From NCBI RefSeq assembly GCF_001507665.1, contig NZ_CP013910.1, positions 681,501 to 745,500 of the forward strand: DNA of 64,000 nucleotides. Direction: 5' to 3'. Position 1 is the first letter of the stretch, and each line of letters starts with the position of its first letter. The notes below the pieces were generated by a model. The model had not been told where the DNA came from, did not search any database, and saw only the letters and a list, made by a program, of their open reading frames with translations. This stretch comes from Deinococcus actinosclerus. Lineage in GTDB: Bacteria > Deinococcota > Deinococci > Deinococcales > Deinococcaceae. Shown here one piece after another: positions 1 through 11,464 of this stretch. Made by a program: the position numbers and the translations under genes.

Positions 1-42
1 CGTCCCGGGCACAGAGGACGCGTGGGCACAGGCCAGGAAAAA

Positions 43-60
43 CCGCCCCGGTGGGGGCGG
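43..60 (-). terminator. intrinsic terminator of the Ala/Pro-rich protein gene
   Basis: CCGCCCC (43-49) pairs perfectly with GGGGCGG (54-60). Read on the minus strand, the 7-bp stem is followed at once by TTTTT (38-42), the classic rho-independent form, 26 bp after the stop at 86. It is the only terminator here I see with a clear U tract. Confidence 0.8.
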
Positions 61-85
61 CCTCGCACCTGGAGGAGTGCTGCGT

Positions 86-997
86 TCAGGGCTGGCTGGG
101 CGGCGTGACAGGGGCCGGGGTCACCGGCTCGGTCGGGGCCGGGGTGCCGGGCGCCGGCTCGCTGGGCGCGGGTTCGCTGGGGGCCGGGTCGGCCGGCGCC
201 GCGTCCGTCGGGGCGGGTGCAGGGGTGGCGTCGGCGGGTGCCGCTTCGCTGGGGGCCGCCTCTGCCGGAGCGGCGTCGGGGGCCGGGGCCGCGTCGGTGG
301 CAGGCGCACTGTCAGGCGCGGGGGCCCCCACCGCCGGGGCGGCCGGAGCACTGTCCGGCAGGCGGGCCAGCGCCACGACGGTCAGGCCCATACTGCTCTT
401 CTGCGTCAGCTCGAACTGCTGGTCGTCCTTGGTCAGCGTCAGCGTGGTCACGCCGGCTGCGTCGGCGGTGGGGGCGGCACCCTCAGCCGCCTGATAGCCC
501 TCGGCGACCAGGGCCTGCGCGGTGCGGGCCAGGGCGTCCTCGGCGTCGCCCTTGTAGATCAGGGCCTCGCCCAGCACGGTCGGAACGGTCTTCAGGACCT
601 CCTCGCCGTCCAGTTTCGGGACGGTCACGCTGCCGGCGGCCGGCAGGCTGCTGGGCAGGGCGTCACCAGCCGGGGCGGCGTCAGTTGGGGCTGTGGTGGC
701 CGGTGCTGCAGTGGCTGGCGCGGCGTCCGTCGGGGCCGCGTCAGCCGGCGCCGCGTCCGAGGGAGCGGTCTCGGTGGGGGCCGTCTCTGCCGGAGCGGCG
801 TCGGTCGGAGCCGTCTCGGTCGGCGCGGCCGGTGCGGGGGCCGCAGGCGCGGGCTCCGTGGTGACGGGCGCCGGGGCGGGCGGCAGGACCGGGTCGGCGG
901 TCTGGGCCAGCGCCGCCGGGGCGGCCAGCAGGCTCAGCGTGAGCAGACCCAGCAGGGGGCGGCGCAGGGCGGGACGGGGGGCATTCTCTTGACGCAT
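86..997 (-). CDS. secreted Ala/Pro-rich low-complexity protein
   Basis: 303 aa, function unknown. Residues 1-31 form a Sec signal peptide (Arg-rich n-region, LLGLLTLSLLAAPAALA core, cleavage after ALA). A mature core of about 100 residues near 115-215 is flanked on both sides by long Ala/Pro/Thr/Glu/Asp tracts built on repeats like PTDAAPAE. Acidic PA-rich tracts of this sort usually act as extended spacers in the periplasm or cell wall. GAGGTG lies 6 nt before ATG 997 as ribosome site. Opposite frames are open only because the repeats are GC-rich and codon-periodic. No domain is recognised; a wall-spanning or surface-exposed protein is an inference. Confidence 0.75.
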   Translation of the reverse strand: MRQENAPRPALRRPLLGLLTLSLLAAPAALAQTADPVLPPAPAPVTTEPAPAAPAPAAPTETAPTDAAPAETAPTETAPSDAAPADAAPTDAAPATAAPATTAPTDAAPAGDALPSSLPAAGSVTVPKLDGEEVLKTVPTVLGEALIYKGDAEDALARTAQALVAEGYQAAEGAAPTADAAGVTTLTLTKDDQQFELTQKSSMGLTVVALARLPDSAPAAPAVGAPAPDSAPATDAAPAPDAAPAEAAPSEAAPADATPAPAPTDAAPADPAPSEPAPSEPAPGTPAPTEPVTPAPVTPPSQP

Positions 998-1341
998 GGA
1001 GCACCTCTTTCAGGGTCGCGCGGCCACGGTGGGCCGGGCGGGGAGAAGTGAACGACCGCTCGGGGCTGTTCCTGTCTCCTACCTTGCGGGGTGAAGCTGC
1101 GGCTTTCCTGGGTGGCCGCTCAAGCTCGCGCCAGACCTCCCCTCAGCGGCGTCGCACGCGCCGTTCATGGGATTCAGCGGGATGTCACGGTGACCTCACC
1201 CCGCGGGTCGGCCCGGTCCCCCGCAGCGGGAAAGTAGTGACCCGCCGGTAGCAGACCCGCGCCCGGCCGGGCATGAGACCGCCCTCTCACGCGGCGCGGC
1301 GTGCAGGACGGCATCTGGGGACCGACCGTGAGGGCCGCCGG
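998..1341. other. intergenic region without a recognised gene
   Basis: 344 bp between the starts/stops of two minus-strand genes. It must hold the promoter of the Ala/Pro-rich gene and the end of the transcript from the lipoprotein gene. I see no convincing hairpin with a U tract, no ORF with protein-like composition and no RNA gene. Confidence 0.5.
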
Positions 1342-2406
1342 TCAGGAACCGCGCAGGCAGGCGGCGCGCTCGGCCTGCGGGCGGCGGCTGCACGCGCGGG
1401 CCTCCTCGATGAAGGTGGGCAGGTGCCCGCCTACCCGTGCCAGGAGTGCCTGGAAGTCCGGGACCATGGTCGCGTAGGCCGCCACGGCACCCAGCGTCGC
1501 GTTGTTCACGCCCCGCGCGAAGAAGGCGTCGTAGCCCGCGTACCCGCCCCAGCTGGCCTTCAGCGCCGCGTAGCGGGTGTTCATGTCTGCCAGGATCGCC
1601 ACCTTGCGCGCGCGCCGGTCGGCTTCGGTCAGGCCGGACGCGGCGTACAGCGCCTCCAGCCGGGCGCGGGTGTTCAGCAGCAGCGCCTCGAAGCCCGACT
1701 GCCGCTCCTGCGCCAGCCGGTCCTGTTCGCGCAACTCCGGCGTGCCGCGCCGCTCCAGCCAGCGGCGCATGCCCTCTTCCTCCACCGCTGTGGCGTACGA
1801 CTCGTTGAACACCGTGTCGCCCGCCACGTACAGGCTTGGGTGGGACAGTTCGTGGATGATCGTGCGGATCAGCGTCGCGTCCGGGTAGCTCAGCATGGTG
1901 GACAGCAGCGGGTCCTTCAGGTACCCCAGCGTGGAGTACGCGCTGACGCCGCCCACGTTCACGTCCCGGCCCGCCGCGCGCCGCGTCTGCGCGTCCGCCT
2001 GCGCCGCCGCCTCGCTGAAATACCCCCGGTACCCCACGCAGCCCGCCACCGGGAAGCACGACGTGTCCAGCGTCACGCTGAACTCCGGCGCGGAAAACAC
2101 GTTCCACACCACGTACGGCCGCCCCACGTCCACGTACTTCAGGAACGACCCGTGATCCGGCAGCCCCAGCCCACCCGCCGCCTCCGGCGCGACCGCGAAG
2201 GCCCGCACGTCCGACGCCAGTTGCAGGCGCCGCCGCACGCCCGCCGGGGTGCCCGGATCCGAGAGGACGTCTGCCAGGGGCCGCGCGCGGCGCAGCAGAT
2301 CCAGCTGCCCGCCCGCCGCCTGCGACAGGTACCGCACGTCCGCGCATCCACTCAGCAGCGCCCCGCCTGCCACGAGCGCCGCCGCCACCCACACCCTGCG
2401 TTTCAT
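1342..2406 (-). CDS. putative aminopeptidase-like lipoprotein
   Basis: 354 aa. The N-terminus has a lipoprotein signal peptide with lipobox LLSGC (Cys about 21), so the protein is probably anchored to a membrane surface. The body fits the bacterial family annotated as predicted aminopeptidase (COG4324/DUF2265 type): it contains IIHELSH (about residues 188-194), a zincin-like HExxH variant with Leu-Ser between Glu and His, followed about 20 residues on by FNESYAT, where a third ligand or second-shell Glu would sit. The start at 2406 has no Shine-Dalgarno but has TAGACT 7 nt upstream. Family assignment is from memory of motif order; peptidase activity is not shown. Confidence 0.75.
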   Translation of the reverse strand: MKRRVWVAAALVAGGALLSGCADVRYLSQAAGGQLDLLRRARPLADVLSDPGTPAGVRRRLQLASDVRAFAVAPEAAGGLGLPDHGSFLKYVDVGRPYVVWNVFSAPEFSVTLDTSCFPVAGCVGYRGYFSEAAAQADAQTRRAAGRDVNVGGVSAYSTLGYLKDPLLSTMLSYPDATLIRTIIHELSHPSLYVAGDTVFNESYATAVEEEGMRRWLERRGTPELREQDRLAQERQSGFEALLLNTRARLEALYAASGLTEADRRARKVAILADMNTRYAALKASWGGYAGYDAFFARGVNNATLGAVAAYATMVPDFQALLARVGGHLPTFIEEARACSRRPQAERAACLRGS

Positions 2407-2416
2407 GACGGGCAGT

Positions 2417-3022
<606 letters not shown>

Positions 3023-3028
3023 GCCCGC

Positions 3029-3034
3029 AGCATA
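3029..3034 (-). promoter_or_regulatory. leaderless -10 box TATGCT
   Basis: TATGCT 6 nt before ATG 3022; no Shine-Dalgarno in between. The promoter lies in the 61-bp gap to the aldo/keto reductase. Confidence 0.55.
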
Positions 3035-3083
3035 AACGGGCGGGCCGGGGCTGCCGCTCTGGCCCGCCCGCGCGGCCCCAGGC

Positions 3084-4007
3084 TCAGGGCAGCGTGTTCC
3101 CGGCCGCGATCAGCAGGCCGTACCATTCCTCGCGCGTCAGGGTGACGTCCGCCGCGCGCAGGCAGTCCGCCAGCCGCTCCGGGGTGGTCGTGCCGGTCAC
3201 CGGCTGCATCCGCGCCGGGTGACGCAGCAGCCACGCCATGGCGACCGTCGTGCTGCTCGCGCCGTACTTCGCGGCCAGTTCGTCCAGTTTCGCGTTCAGC
3301 GCGGGGAACTTCGCATGCCCGATGAACACGCCCTCGAAGAACCCGAACTGGAAGGGCGACCACGGCTGAATCGTGATGTCGTGCAGGCGGCAGTAGTCCA
3401 GCACGCCCCCGTCGCGGTTCACGGCCTCGGCGTTTTCCATGTTCACGTTCAGGCCGCTCGTGATCATGGTGGCGTTCGTGATGCTCAGCTGGAGCTGGTT
3501 CGCCACCAGCGGCTGACGCACGTACTTCTTCAGCAGCTCGATCTGGCGCGGGTGCTGGTTCGACACGCCGAAGTGCCGCACCTTGCCCTCCTGTTCCAGC
3601 TGGTCGAACGCGGCGGCGACCTCCTCGGGTTCCACGAGCGCGTCCGGGCGGTGCAGCAGCAGCACGTCCAGGTACTCGGTCCGCAGCCGTTTCAGGATGC
3701 CGTCCACCGACGCGAGGATGTGCTCGCGCGAGAAATCGAAGGTCTGGATGTCGGGGCGGATGCCGCACTTCGACTGGAGGATCAGGCCCTCGCGGACGCT
3801 GGAGGTCATGCCCACCGCGTCCGCGAAGACCTCCTCGCTGCGCCCCGCGCCGTAGATGTCGGCGTGATCGAAGAAGTTCGCGCCGTGCTCCAGTGCCGTC
3901 CCAATCAGCCGCGACGCGGCCTGCTGCTCCATGCCGTCAATGCGCATGCAGCCCACCGCGACCACCGGCACCATCAGCTCACTTCCGCCCAGTTTCTGAG
4001 TTCGCAT
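3084..4007 (-). CDS. aldo/keto reductase
   Basis: 307 aa NAD(P)H-dependent oxidoreductase of the AKR (TIM-barrel) family, closest in look to the YdhF/Tas-like group. Visible: N-terminal VPVVAVGCMRIDGM, catalytic Asp-Tyr in FFDHADIYGAGRSEEVF (about residues 46-62), Lys in ILQSKCGIRPD, substrate-pocket His in LLLHRPD, and cofactor-site VSNQHPRQIELL. The C-terminal MAWLLRHP...PVTGTTTPERL is typical. An upstream in-frame extension to 4163 was rejected because it is Arg/Gly shadow sequence. ATG 4007 opens the family's first strand and has TAGCAT 5 nt upstream. Natural substrate unknown. Confidence 0.92.
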   Translation of the reverse strand: MRTQKLGGSELMVPVVAVGCMRIDGMEQQAASRLIGTALEHGANFFDHADIYGAGRSEEVFADAVGMTSSVREGLILQSKCGIRPDIQTFDFSREHILASVDGILKRLRTEYLDVLLLHRPDALVEPEEVAAAFDQLEQEGKVRHFGVSNQHPRQIELLKKYVRQPLVANQLQLSITNATMITSGLNVNMENAEAVNRDGGVLDYCRLHDITIQPWSPFQFGFFEGVFIGHAKFPALNAKLDELAAKYGASSTTVAMAWLLRHPARMQPVTGTTTPERLADCLRAADVTLTREEWYGLLIAAGNTLP

Positions 4008-4069
4008 GCTCCATGCTATCTGAAAGGATTCAGAAGAGGGGAGAGGTGGGGCGCGGCGGACGCCGCCGC

Positions 4070-4531
4070 ATGCCCCACGACCGCCTCCACCTCTCAGCCC
4101 GGAGCCGCGTGCCGAACAACCCGCAGCCCGCCTGGCTGTACAGTGCCGCACGGACCGTTCCACCCGCGCAGGTCGGGGTGCACCTCGCCGCGAACGGCTG
4201 GACGAACGCGTGGCAGGTCGGCATCTACCCCTTCACGCACGACCATTCCACCGCGCACGAGGTGCTGGTCATCGCGCGCGGGCAGGCGCACCTGACCCTG
4301 GGCGGCCGGGGCGGCCCGCAGGTCACCGTGACCGCCGGGGACGCCCTGACCCTCCCGGCGGGCACCGGGCACCGCAACGACGGCAGCAGTCCCGACCTGC
4401 TCGTGATCGGCGCGTACGCGCAGGGCCGCGACTGGGACACCTGCCGCCCCGAAACCACCGGCCCCCAGGCCGCCCGGACGCGCGCGGAACGCGACCCGAT
4501 CAGCGGCGACCCCTGGTCCGCCGGAACGTGA
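4070..4531 (+). CDS. YjlB-type cupin domain protein
   Basis: 153 aa, single cupin beta-barrel. The first cupin motif is seen as YPFTHDHSTAHEVLVIARG (His ligands plus Glu) and the second as AGDALTLPAGTGHRN. The phrase HSTAHEVL and the Gly-Gly-rich strand LGGRGGPQVTV match the YjlB family (COG4297), which has no assigned reaction. The protein is probably cytosolic and metal-binding. The start is uncertain: ATG 4070 gives a short basic lead, and GTG in SRVPNNPQ would also fit the family start. It is divergent from the aldo/keto reductase, with a 62-bp gap. Confidence 0.8.
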   Translation: MPHDRLHLSARSRVPNNPQPAWLYSAARTVPPAQVGVHLAANGWTNAWQVGIYPFTHDHSTAHEVLVIARGQAHLTLGGRGGPQVTVTAGDALTLPAGTGHRNDGSSPDLLVIGAYAQGRDWDTCRPETTGPQAARTRAERDPISGDPWSAGT

Positions 4532-4598
4532 AGGCCCGCCGCACGCCGCCCCAGCGTCCGGTGAACCCCGCGTCATCTCCCGCCCCCGGCGCCCCCCG

Positions 4599-4604
4599 TA
4601 CGCT
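4599..4604 (+). promoter_or_regulatory. leaderless -10 box TACGCT
   Basis: TACGCT ends 6 nt before ATG 4611; no Shine-Dalgarno. The same hexamer occurs at the same distance before the genes at 33827 and 48108. Confidence 0.55.
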
Positions 4605-4610
4605 CGGGGC

Positions 4611-5027
4611 ATGCCTGGTACCCTGAACGACCTCGCGCGGCTCATGCGCGGCCTCGACCTCTGCCTCCTGACGACCACCACCGCGCATGGCCTCCTCGGC
4701 TCGCGCCCCATGAGCAACAACGGCGAGGTCGACTACGACGGCACCAGCCACTTCTTCACGTGGTCGGAGAGCCGCGCCGCGCAGGACATCGCGAAGAACA
4801 AGAACGTCCAGCTGGGCTTCCAGTCGCAGGGGCCCTTCCTGTTCATCGCCGTGCAGGGCGACGCGACCCTCACCACCCACCGCCCCACCATGGCGCCCCA
4901 CTGGCAGGAGAGCCTCACCCAGTGGTTCAAGGACGGCCTGGACACCCCCGGCCTGACCATGATCACCGTCCGGGCCCGCCGCGTGAACTGGTGGGGCGAG
5001 GAGGAAGGCGAACTGGAGCTCGGCTGA
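4611..5027 (+). CDS. pyridoxamine 5'-phosphate oxidase family (general stress protein 26-like)
   Basis: 138 aa split-barrel flavin/heme-binding protein. The order LCLLTTTTAHGLLGSRPMSNNGEVDYDG, then FFTWSESRAAQDIAKNKNVQLGF, then FLFIAVQGDATL is that of the GSP26/PNPOx-like family of COG3871. These usually bind FMN, FAD or F420; true PNPOx activity is not expected because the family lacks the full PLP-site set. Its stop codon directly abuts the stop of the convergent ATP-grasp gene (5027/5028), leaving no terminator space. Cytosolic; exact role unknown. Confidence 0.85.
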   Translation: MPGTLNDLARLMRGLDLCLLTTTTAHGLLGSRPMSNNGEVDYDGTSHFFTWSESRAAQDIAKNKNVQLGFQSQGPFLFIAVQGDATLTTHRPTMAPHWQESLTQWFKDGLDTPGLTMITVRARRVNWWGEEEGELELG

Positions 5028-5801
5028 TCAGCTCGCCCACACCGCCATGAACTGCGCGGGCGTCCAGCCCACCAGATCCGACACCTGCCCGTCCCCGACC
5101 TCCACCACGCGCTGCGCGCCATCGGCACGCCGGGCGATGTCCACCGAGAAGAACGGCGAGGCGATCCGCCCGGCCACCTCCCGCACCAGCTCCGGCACCT
5201 GCGAGTCGTCCGCGCTGAAGGCCCGCCCCGCGCGCACGAAGAACCGCACCTCCGACGCCGGGTCCAGCGCCTCCACGCGGCGCACGCACACCCCGCCTTC
5301 GATCTGCCCCCGGAAGTGCGCCATGCGCTCCAGCAGCTCCGCGATCTGATCAGGCCGCGTGATGCGGCTGCCCGCGCCGGTCTTCAGGGACTTCACGAAG
5401 TCCTTCACGAAAAACCCGTCCCAGCCGAGCGCCGCCAGCGCCCCCGGCAGGTCGTCCAGCTCCGTGAAGCACACCGTCTCCGGCGTCACGTCCGCCAGCA
5501 GCGGCGCCCAGCGCGGCAGGTGATGCGCCGCCAGGTACGCCTCCGGCGACGTCAGCACCCGCGCGCCCGCCGCCTCCACCGCGTCCACGAACGCCCGGTA
5601 CCCCGCCCCGTCCAGCATCCAGCCCCGGTACAGCACCGTCTCACCGGGCACCAGGGCCGGGCGGAACACCCGGTCCCCCTCGAACGCGAAGGTGGACACG
5701 CCCCACCCGCGCGCTGCGAACGCGGCCGCCTGATCCGCGAACGCCTCGTCCGGCTGCCGCACCTGAAAGTAATCCGCCGGGAACACCACCCGCATCGTCA
5801 T
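5028..5801 (-). CDS. ATP-grasp domain protein (DUF4343-like)
   Basis: 257 aa. The N-terminal half resembles the DUF4343 group (MRVVFPADYFQVRQPDEAF ... VLYRGWMLD). The C-terminal half has ATP-grasp elements: DGFFVKDFVKSLKTG (about 118-132, Lys residues for nucleotide binding), an acidic-arginine strand EVRFFVRAGRAF, and VVEVGDGQVSDLVGW at the Mg2+-ligand position (E and D). Members join carboxylates to amines using ATP; the substrate cannot be read from sequence. ATG 5801 has TACACT 7 nt upstream and no Shine-Dalgarno. Paired tail-to-tail with the PNPOx-like gene. Confidence 0.75.
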   Translation of the reverse strand: MTMRVVFPADYFQVRQPDEAFADQAAAFAARGWGVSTFAFEGDRVFRPALVPGETVLYRGWMLDGAGYRAFVDAVEAAGARVLTSPEAYLAAHHLPRWAPLLADVTPETVCFTELDDLPGALAALGWDGFFVKDFVKSLKTGAGSRITRPDQIAELLERMAHFRGQIEGGVCVRRVEALDPASEVRFFVRAGRAFSADDSQVPELVREVAGRIASPFFSVDIARRADGAQRVVEVGDGQVSDLVGWTPAQFMAVWAS

Positions 5802-5808
5802 GCCCGGC

Positions 5809-5814
5809 AGTGTA
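5809..5814 (-). promoter_or_regulatory. leaderless -10 box TACACT
   Basis: TACACT 7 nt before ATG 5801, no ribosome site. It directly borders the hairpin at 5815-5845, so the suf transcript probably ends just where this promoter begins. Confidence 0.5.
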
Positions 5815-5845
5815 AACCGGCCCGTCCACGCGGGACGGACCGGTT
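5815..5845 (-). terminator. hairpin at the end of the suf operon
   Basis: AACCGG (5815-5820) pairs with CCGGTT (5840-5845) and CCGTCC (5822-5827) with GGACGG (5833-5838), one mismatch between. It lies 22 bp beyond the sufD stop. No U tract; termination is inferred. Confidence 0.5.
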
Positions 5846-5867
5846 CAGGCGCGGCGCCGGGGGCGCG

Positions 5868-7220
<1,353 letters not shown>

Positions 7221-7250
7221 GCGACCTCCAGAAGAAAGAAGAAGAGTCCC

Positions 7251-7607
7251 TCAGCCGAGGAACGATTCGACTTCAATCACCACGCCGAACGGCGCGTCAA
7301 AATAAAAAGTGAGCCGACCGTGGTTCTCACGCGGTGCGGGCACCGTGAAGCCACCCTGGGTCAGCTGCGCGTGAATGGCCCTCACCTGCTCCGGCGAATC
7401 CTGAAGGAACCCGATGTGAAACACCTTCGGGTACACCACGTCCTTGGCCCGGAAGACCGAGATCAGCGAATCCGCGTCGTCCAGCAGGAACGTCATCGCG
7501 TCCGTGCGGGGCATGCCGTCCGCCTGACGCAGCCCGAAGAACCGCTCGAAGATCTCGACCGCCTGCGGCACGTCCGTGACGCCCAGATTGATGTGATTGA
7601 GTTTCAT
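7251..7607 (-). CDS. VOC (glyoxalase/bleomycin-resistance) family protein
   Basis: 118 aa, one vicinal-oxygen-chelate domain of two beta-alpha-beta-beta-beta modules. Possible metal ligands: His in MKLNHINLGV, His in FHIGFLQD, Glu in GVVIEVESF. Small enough that a dimer would be needed for a full site. ATG 7607 has GGAGG 10 nt upstream; the longer in-frame start at 7643 adds only non-family residues. It lies between sufB (64 bp) and sufD (30 bp) on the same strand, so it is cotranscribed with the Fe-S system. Substrate unknown; a role in metal or thiol/oxidant handling is speculation from position. Confidence 0.85.
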   Translation of the reverse strand: MKLNHINLGVTDVPQAVEIFERFFGLRQADGMPRTDAMTFLLDDADSLISVFRAKDVVYPKVFHIGFLQDSPEQVRAIHAQLTQGGFTVPAPRENHGRLTFYFDAPFGVVIEVESFLG

Positions 7608-7671
7608 GACGCGGGGCCTCCAGGGCAGGGGAGACGCCCCCACGCCGCAGCGTGAGGGCGGCAGGGGACGG

Positions 7672-9078
<1,407 letters not shown>

Positions 9079-9090
9079 GATGACCTCCTT

Positions 9091-9693
9091 TTATCTGGCC
9101 CAATAAAGGCAGTATGTGGTTTTTTCAGGGTTTCTGACGATGAAGATGTCGGAATAGTCGTTCTTTTGATATTGCTCCTCGGTGAAACCTATCTGTCCCT
9201 GGGAAACTTCGTAGGCTTTATCCCCGTTGATGGTGCATGGCGTTTCGGACTCGTTTAGCTGCCTTTGCTTGCTTCCGTACTCGAAGCACTCAACCCCATT
9301 GGAACCCCCGCCGCATTCCTGCCACTCTTTGCCTTTGATGAGTTGAGCTTCTGTCGCCTCTGGAAAATCAACTTGGAAATAGAACATTCTGATCATCAGT
9401 GCCATCCGGTAGAGGATGATGGTGGAGCGCTCCGGTTCCTTGTCGAATACCTTTTCTGAGATGAATCCAATGGTGTCGAAATGGCCTTTGACCGAAGTCT
9501 TGTATCCAGAGAATAGGAATCCAACAAGGAGGGTGGCAAGAATAATGCAGATTGCAGGCACAGTGAGCAGAGAGTGCCGTTTTCTCCAAAGTGCGATAAG
9601 CGCACTGATGACTGCAATACATAGGAGCAAACCAAGGGGGAAATAGAAGACCAGTCCGGCTTCAGTCGAGTTCAACCACTGGAGAAACGACAC
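9091..9693 (-). CDS. AT-rich hypothetical two-helix membrane protein inside the suf operon
   Basis: 200 aa, no family recognised. Two transmembrane segments (about residues 14-36 and 42-64) are followed by a soluble C-terminal domain of about 135 residues. It contains Cys in WQECGGGSNGVECFEYG, ETPCTING and TTYCLYWAR, so two disulfides are possible if the domain is outside. Base composition and codon use are clearly AT-richer than the flanking sufC and sufB, which suggests recent acquisition. The start appears to be GTG 9693, 15 nt after the sufC stop. Its stop lies 12 nt before sufB. Insertion between two obligate partners without breaking spacing is notable; no link to Fe-S assembly can be read from it. 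Confidence 0.7.
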   Translation of the reverse strand: MSFLQWLNSTEAGLVFYFPLGLLLCIAVISALIALWRKRHSLLTVPAICIILATLLVGFLFSGYKTSVKGHFDTIGFISEKVFDKEPERSTIILYRMALMIRMFYFQVDFPEATEAQLIKGKEWQECGGGSNGVECFEYGSKQRQLNESETPCTINGDKAYEVSQGQIGFTEEQYQKNDYSDIFIVRNPEKTTYCLYWAR

Positions 9694-9708
9694 GCTTGCG
9701 CTTCAAAT

Positions 9709-10464
<756 letters not shown>

Positions 10465-10497
10465 GCGGGCTCCTTCGGGAATCAGGGTGTGTTTTGT

Positions 10498-10512
10498 TAG
10501 GAATGATTCCTA
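10498..10512 (-). promoter_or_regulatory. perfect 7-1-7 palindrome in the suf leader (putative operator)
   Basis: TAGGAATGATTCCTA is a perfect 15-bp palindrome in an AT-rich patch, 33 bp upstream of sufC and 11 bp downstream of the proposed -10. A dimeric repressor bound here would cover the transcription start. The identity of the regulator (Fur/DtxR/Rrf2 type) is not decided by the sequence. Confidence 0.55.
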
Positions 10513-10523
10513 CTTACCGGGGT

Positions 10524-10552
10524 ATTTTACCCGCCCCGGTCCCTAAAGTCGA
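10524..10552 (-). promoter_or_regulatory. suf operon promoter
   Basis: On the minus strand TCGACT (10552-10547) as -35, a 17-bp spacer, and TAAAAT (10529-10524) as -10. It gives a leader of about 50 nt with a ribosome site, unlike the leaderless genes of this window. Confidence 0.5.
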
Positions 10553-10575
10553 GTGATTCACTGCGGATTCTGGGT

Positions 10576-10708
10576 GGGGAACAGTGTCAGGAGGAAGTGG
10601 GGAGTGGGCCTCTGTTCAGCGGGTGAGGAGAGGAGAACCCAGGAGCTCGATACCCGCCCGCGTGACGGCCCGAAGCAACCGACCCACTTCCTCCTGACAC
10701 TGTTCCCC
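10576..10708. repeat. 26-bp perfect inverted repeat (small dispersed repeat family B)
   Basis: The 26-bp arms at 10576-10601 and 10683-10708 are exact reverse complements around an 81-bp loop. The arm contains AGGAAGTGGGGAGTGGG, the core seen also near 33495, 34487 and 50371. No ORF inside. It fills most of the gap between the divergent suf and exbB operons. Confidence 0.8.
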
Positions 10709-10775
10709 GTCCTCATGAGTGTGCTGCACGCCTTTTTCACGCTTGCCACGCCCGCGCGTGCTACCCGTGGAAGTC

Positions 10776-11462
10776 ATGACCATCCTTGATCTGGTTCGCG
10801 CGGCTGGCCCGCTGCTGTGGGTGCTGCTGGCCCTGTCGGTCTACGTGGTCTACCTGAGCGCGGCCCGCGCGCAGGCCCTCTCACGCCTGGGTGCCGACGC
10901 CCGCACGCTGGTGGAACGCGCCCGCGCCGTGACCGCCGAGAGCGGCCCGCAGGCGGCGCTGGTCGAGGTCGACCGCGCCGCGCATCCCAGCCCGGCCGCG
11001 CAGGTCCTGCGCGCCGGACTGGCCCGCGCCGACCGGGGCGTCCCCGCCGCCGAGAGCGCCATGCATTCCGAGCTGCTGCGCGAGGACGCCCGCCTGTACG
11101 CCGGACTGGGCGCGCTGGGTACCGCCGCGCAGATCGCCCCGCTGCTGGGCCTGCTGGGCACCGTGATCGGCATGGTGCGCTCGTTCCTGGTGTTCAGCCA
11201 GACCACCGCCCCCACGCCCGCGCAGCTGGCGACCGGGATCAGCGAGGCGCTGATCAACACCGCCGCCGGCCTGATCGTCGCGGTGATCGCGTACGTGGCG
11301 CGCGGCGCGCTGCGGGCCCGCGCCGACCGGATCATGGTGCAGGCCGAGCAGGTGCGCGAGGACCTGCCGAGCTGGCTGACCCGCCCCGCGCCCGCCACCA
11401 GTCCTGCCCGGGCCGACACGCCCATGCCGGAGGTCGCGCTGACGTTCGGCGGCGCGCAATGA
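10776..11462 (+). CDS. MotA/TolQ/ExbB proton-channel family protein
   Basis: 228 aa inner-membrane protein. TM1 (about 8-29), then a cytoplasmic stretch, then two helices in LGTAAQIAPLLGLLGTVIGM and LINTAAGLIVAVIAYVARG, the paired channel helices that carry the family Thr/Gly motifs. With an ExbD/TolR partner it converts proton flow into mechanical work on a TonB/TolA-like rod. ATG 10776 is preceded by GGAAG. The downstream genes form one operon, but the gap to the ExbD gene is filled exactly by a repeat element. ExbB and TolQ cannot be told apart by sequence here. Confidence 0.9.
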   Translation: MTILDLVRAAGPLLWVLLALSVYVVYLSAARAQALSRLGADARTLVERARAVTAESGPQAALVEVDRAAHPSPAAQVLRAGLARADRGVPAAESAMHSELLREDARLYAGLGALGTAAQIAPLLGLLGTVIGMVRSFLVFSQTTAPTPAQLATGISEALINTAAGLIVAVIAYVARGALRARADRIMVQAEQVREDLPSWLTRPAPATSPARADTPMPEVALTFGGAQ

Positions 11463-11464
11463 AG

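Noticed and set aside
51..494. Plus-strand ORFs opposite the Ala/Pro-rich gene
   Set aside because: The GC-rich repeats leave several frames open; only the minus-strand frame has a signal peptide, ribosome site and a U-tract terminator.
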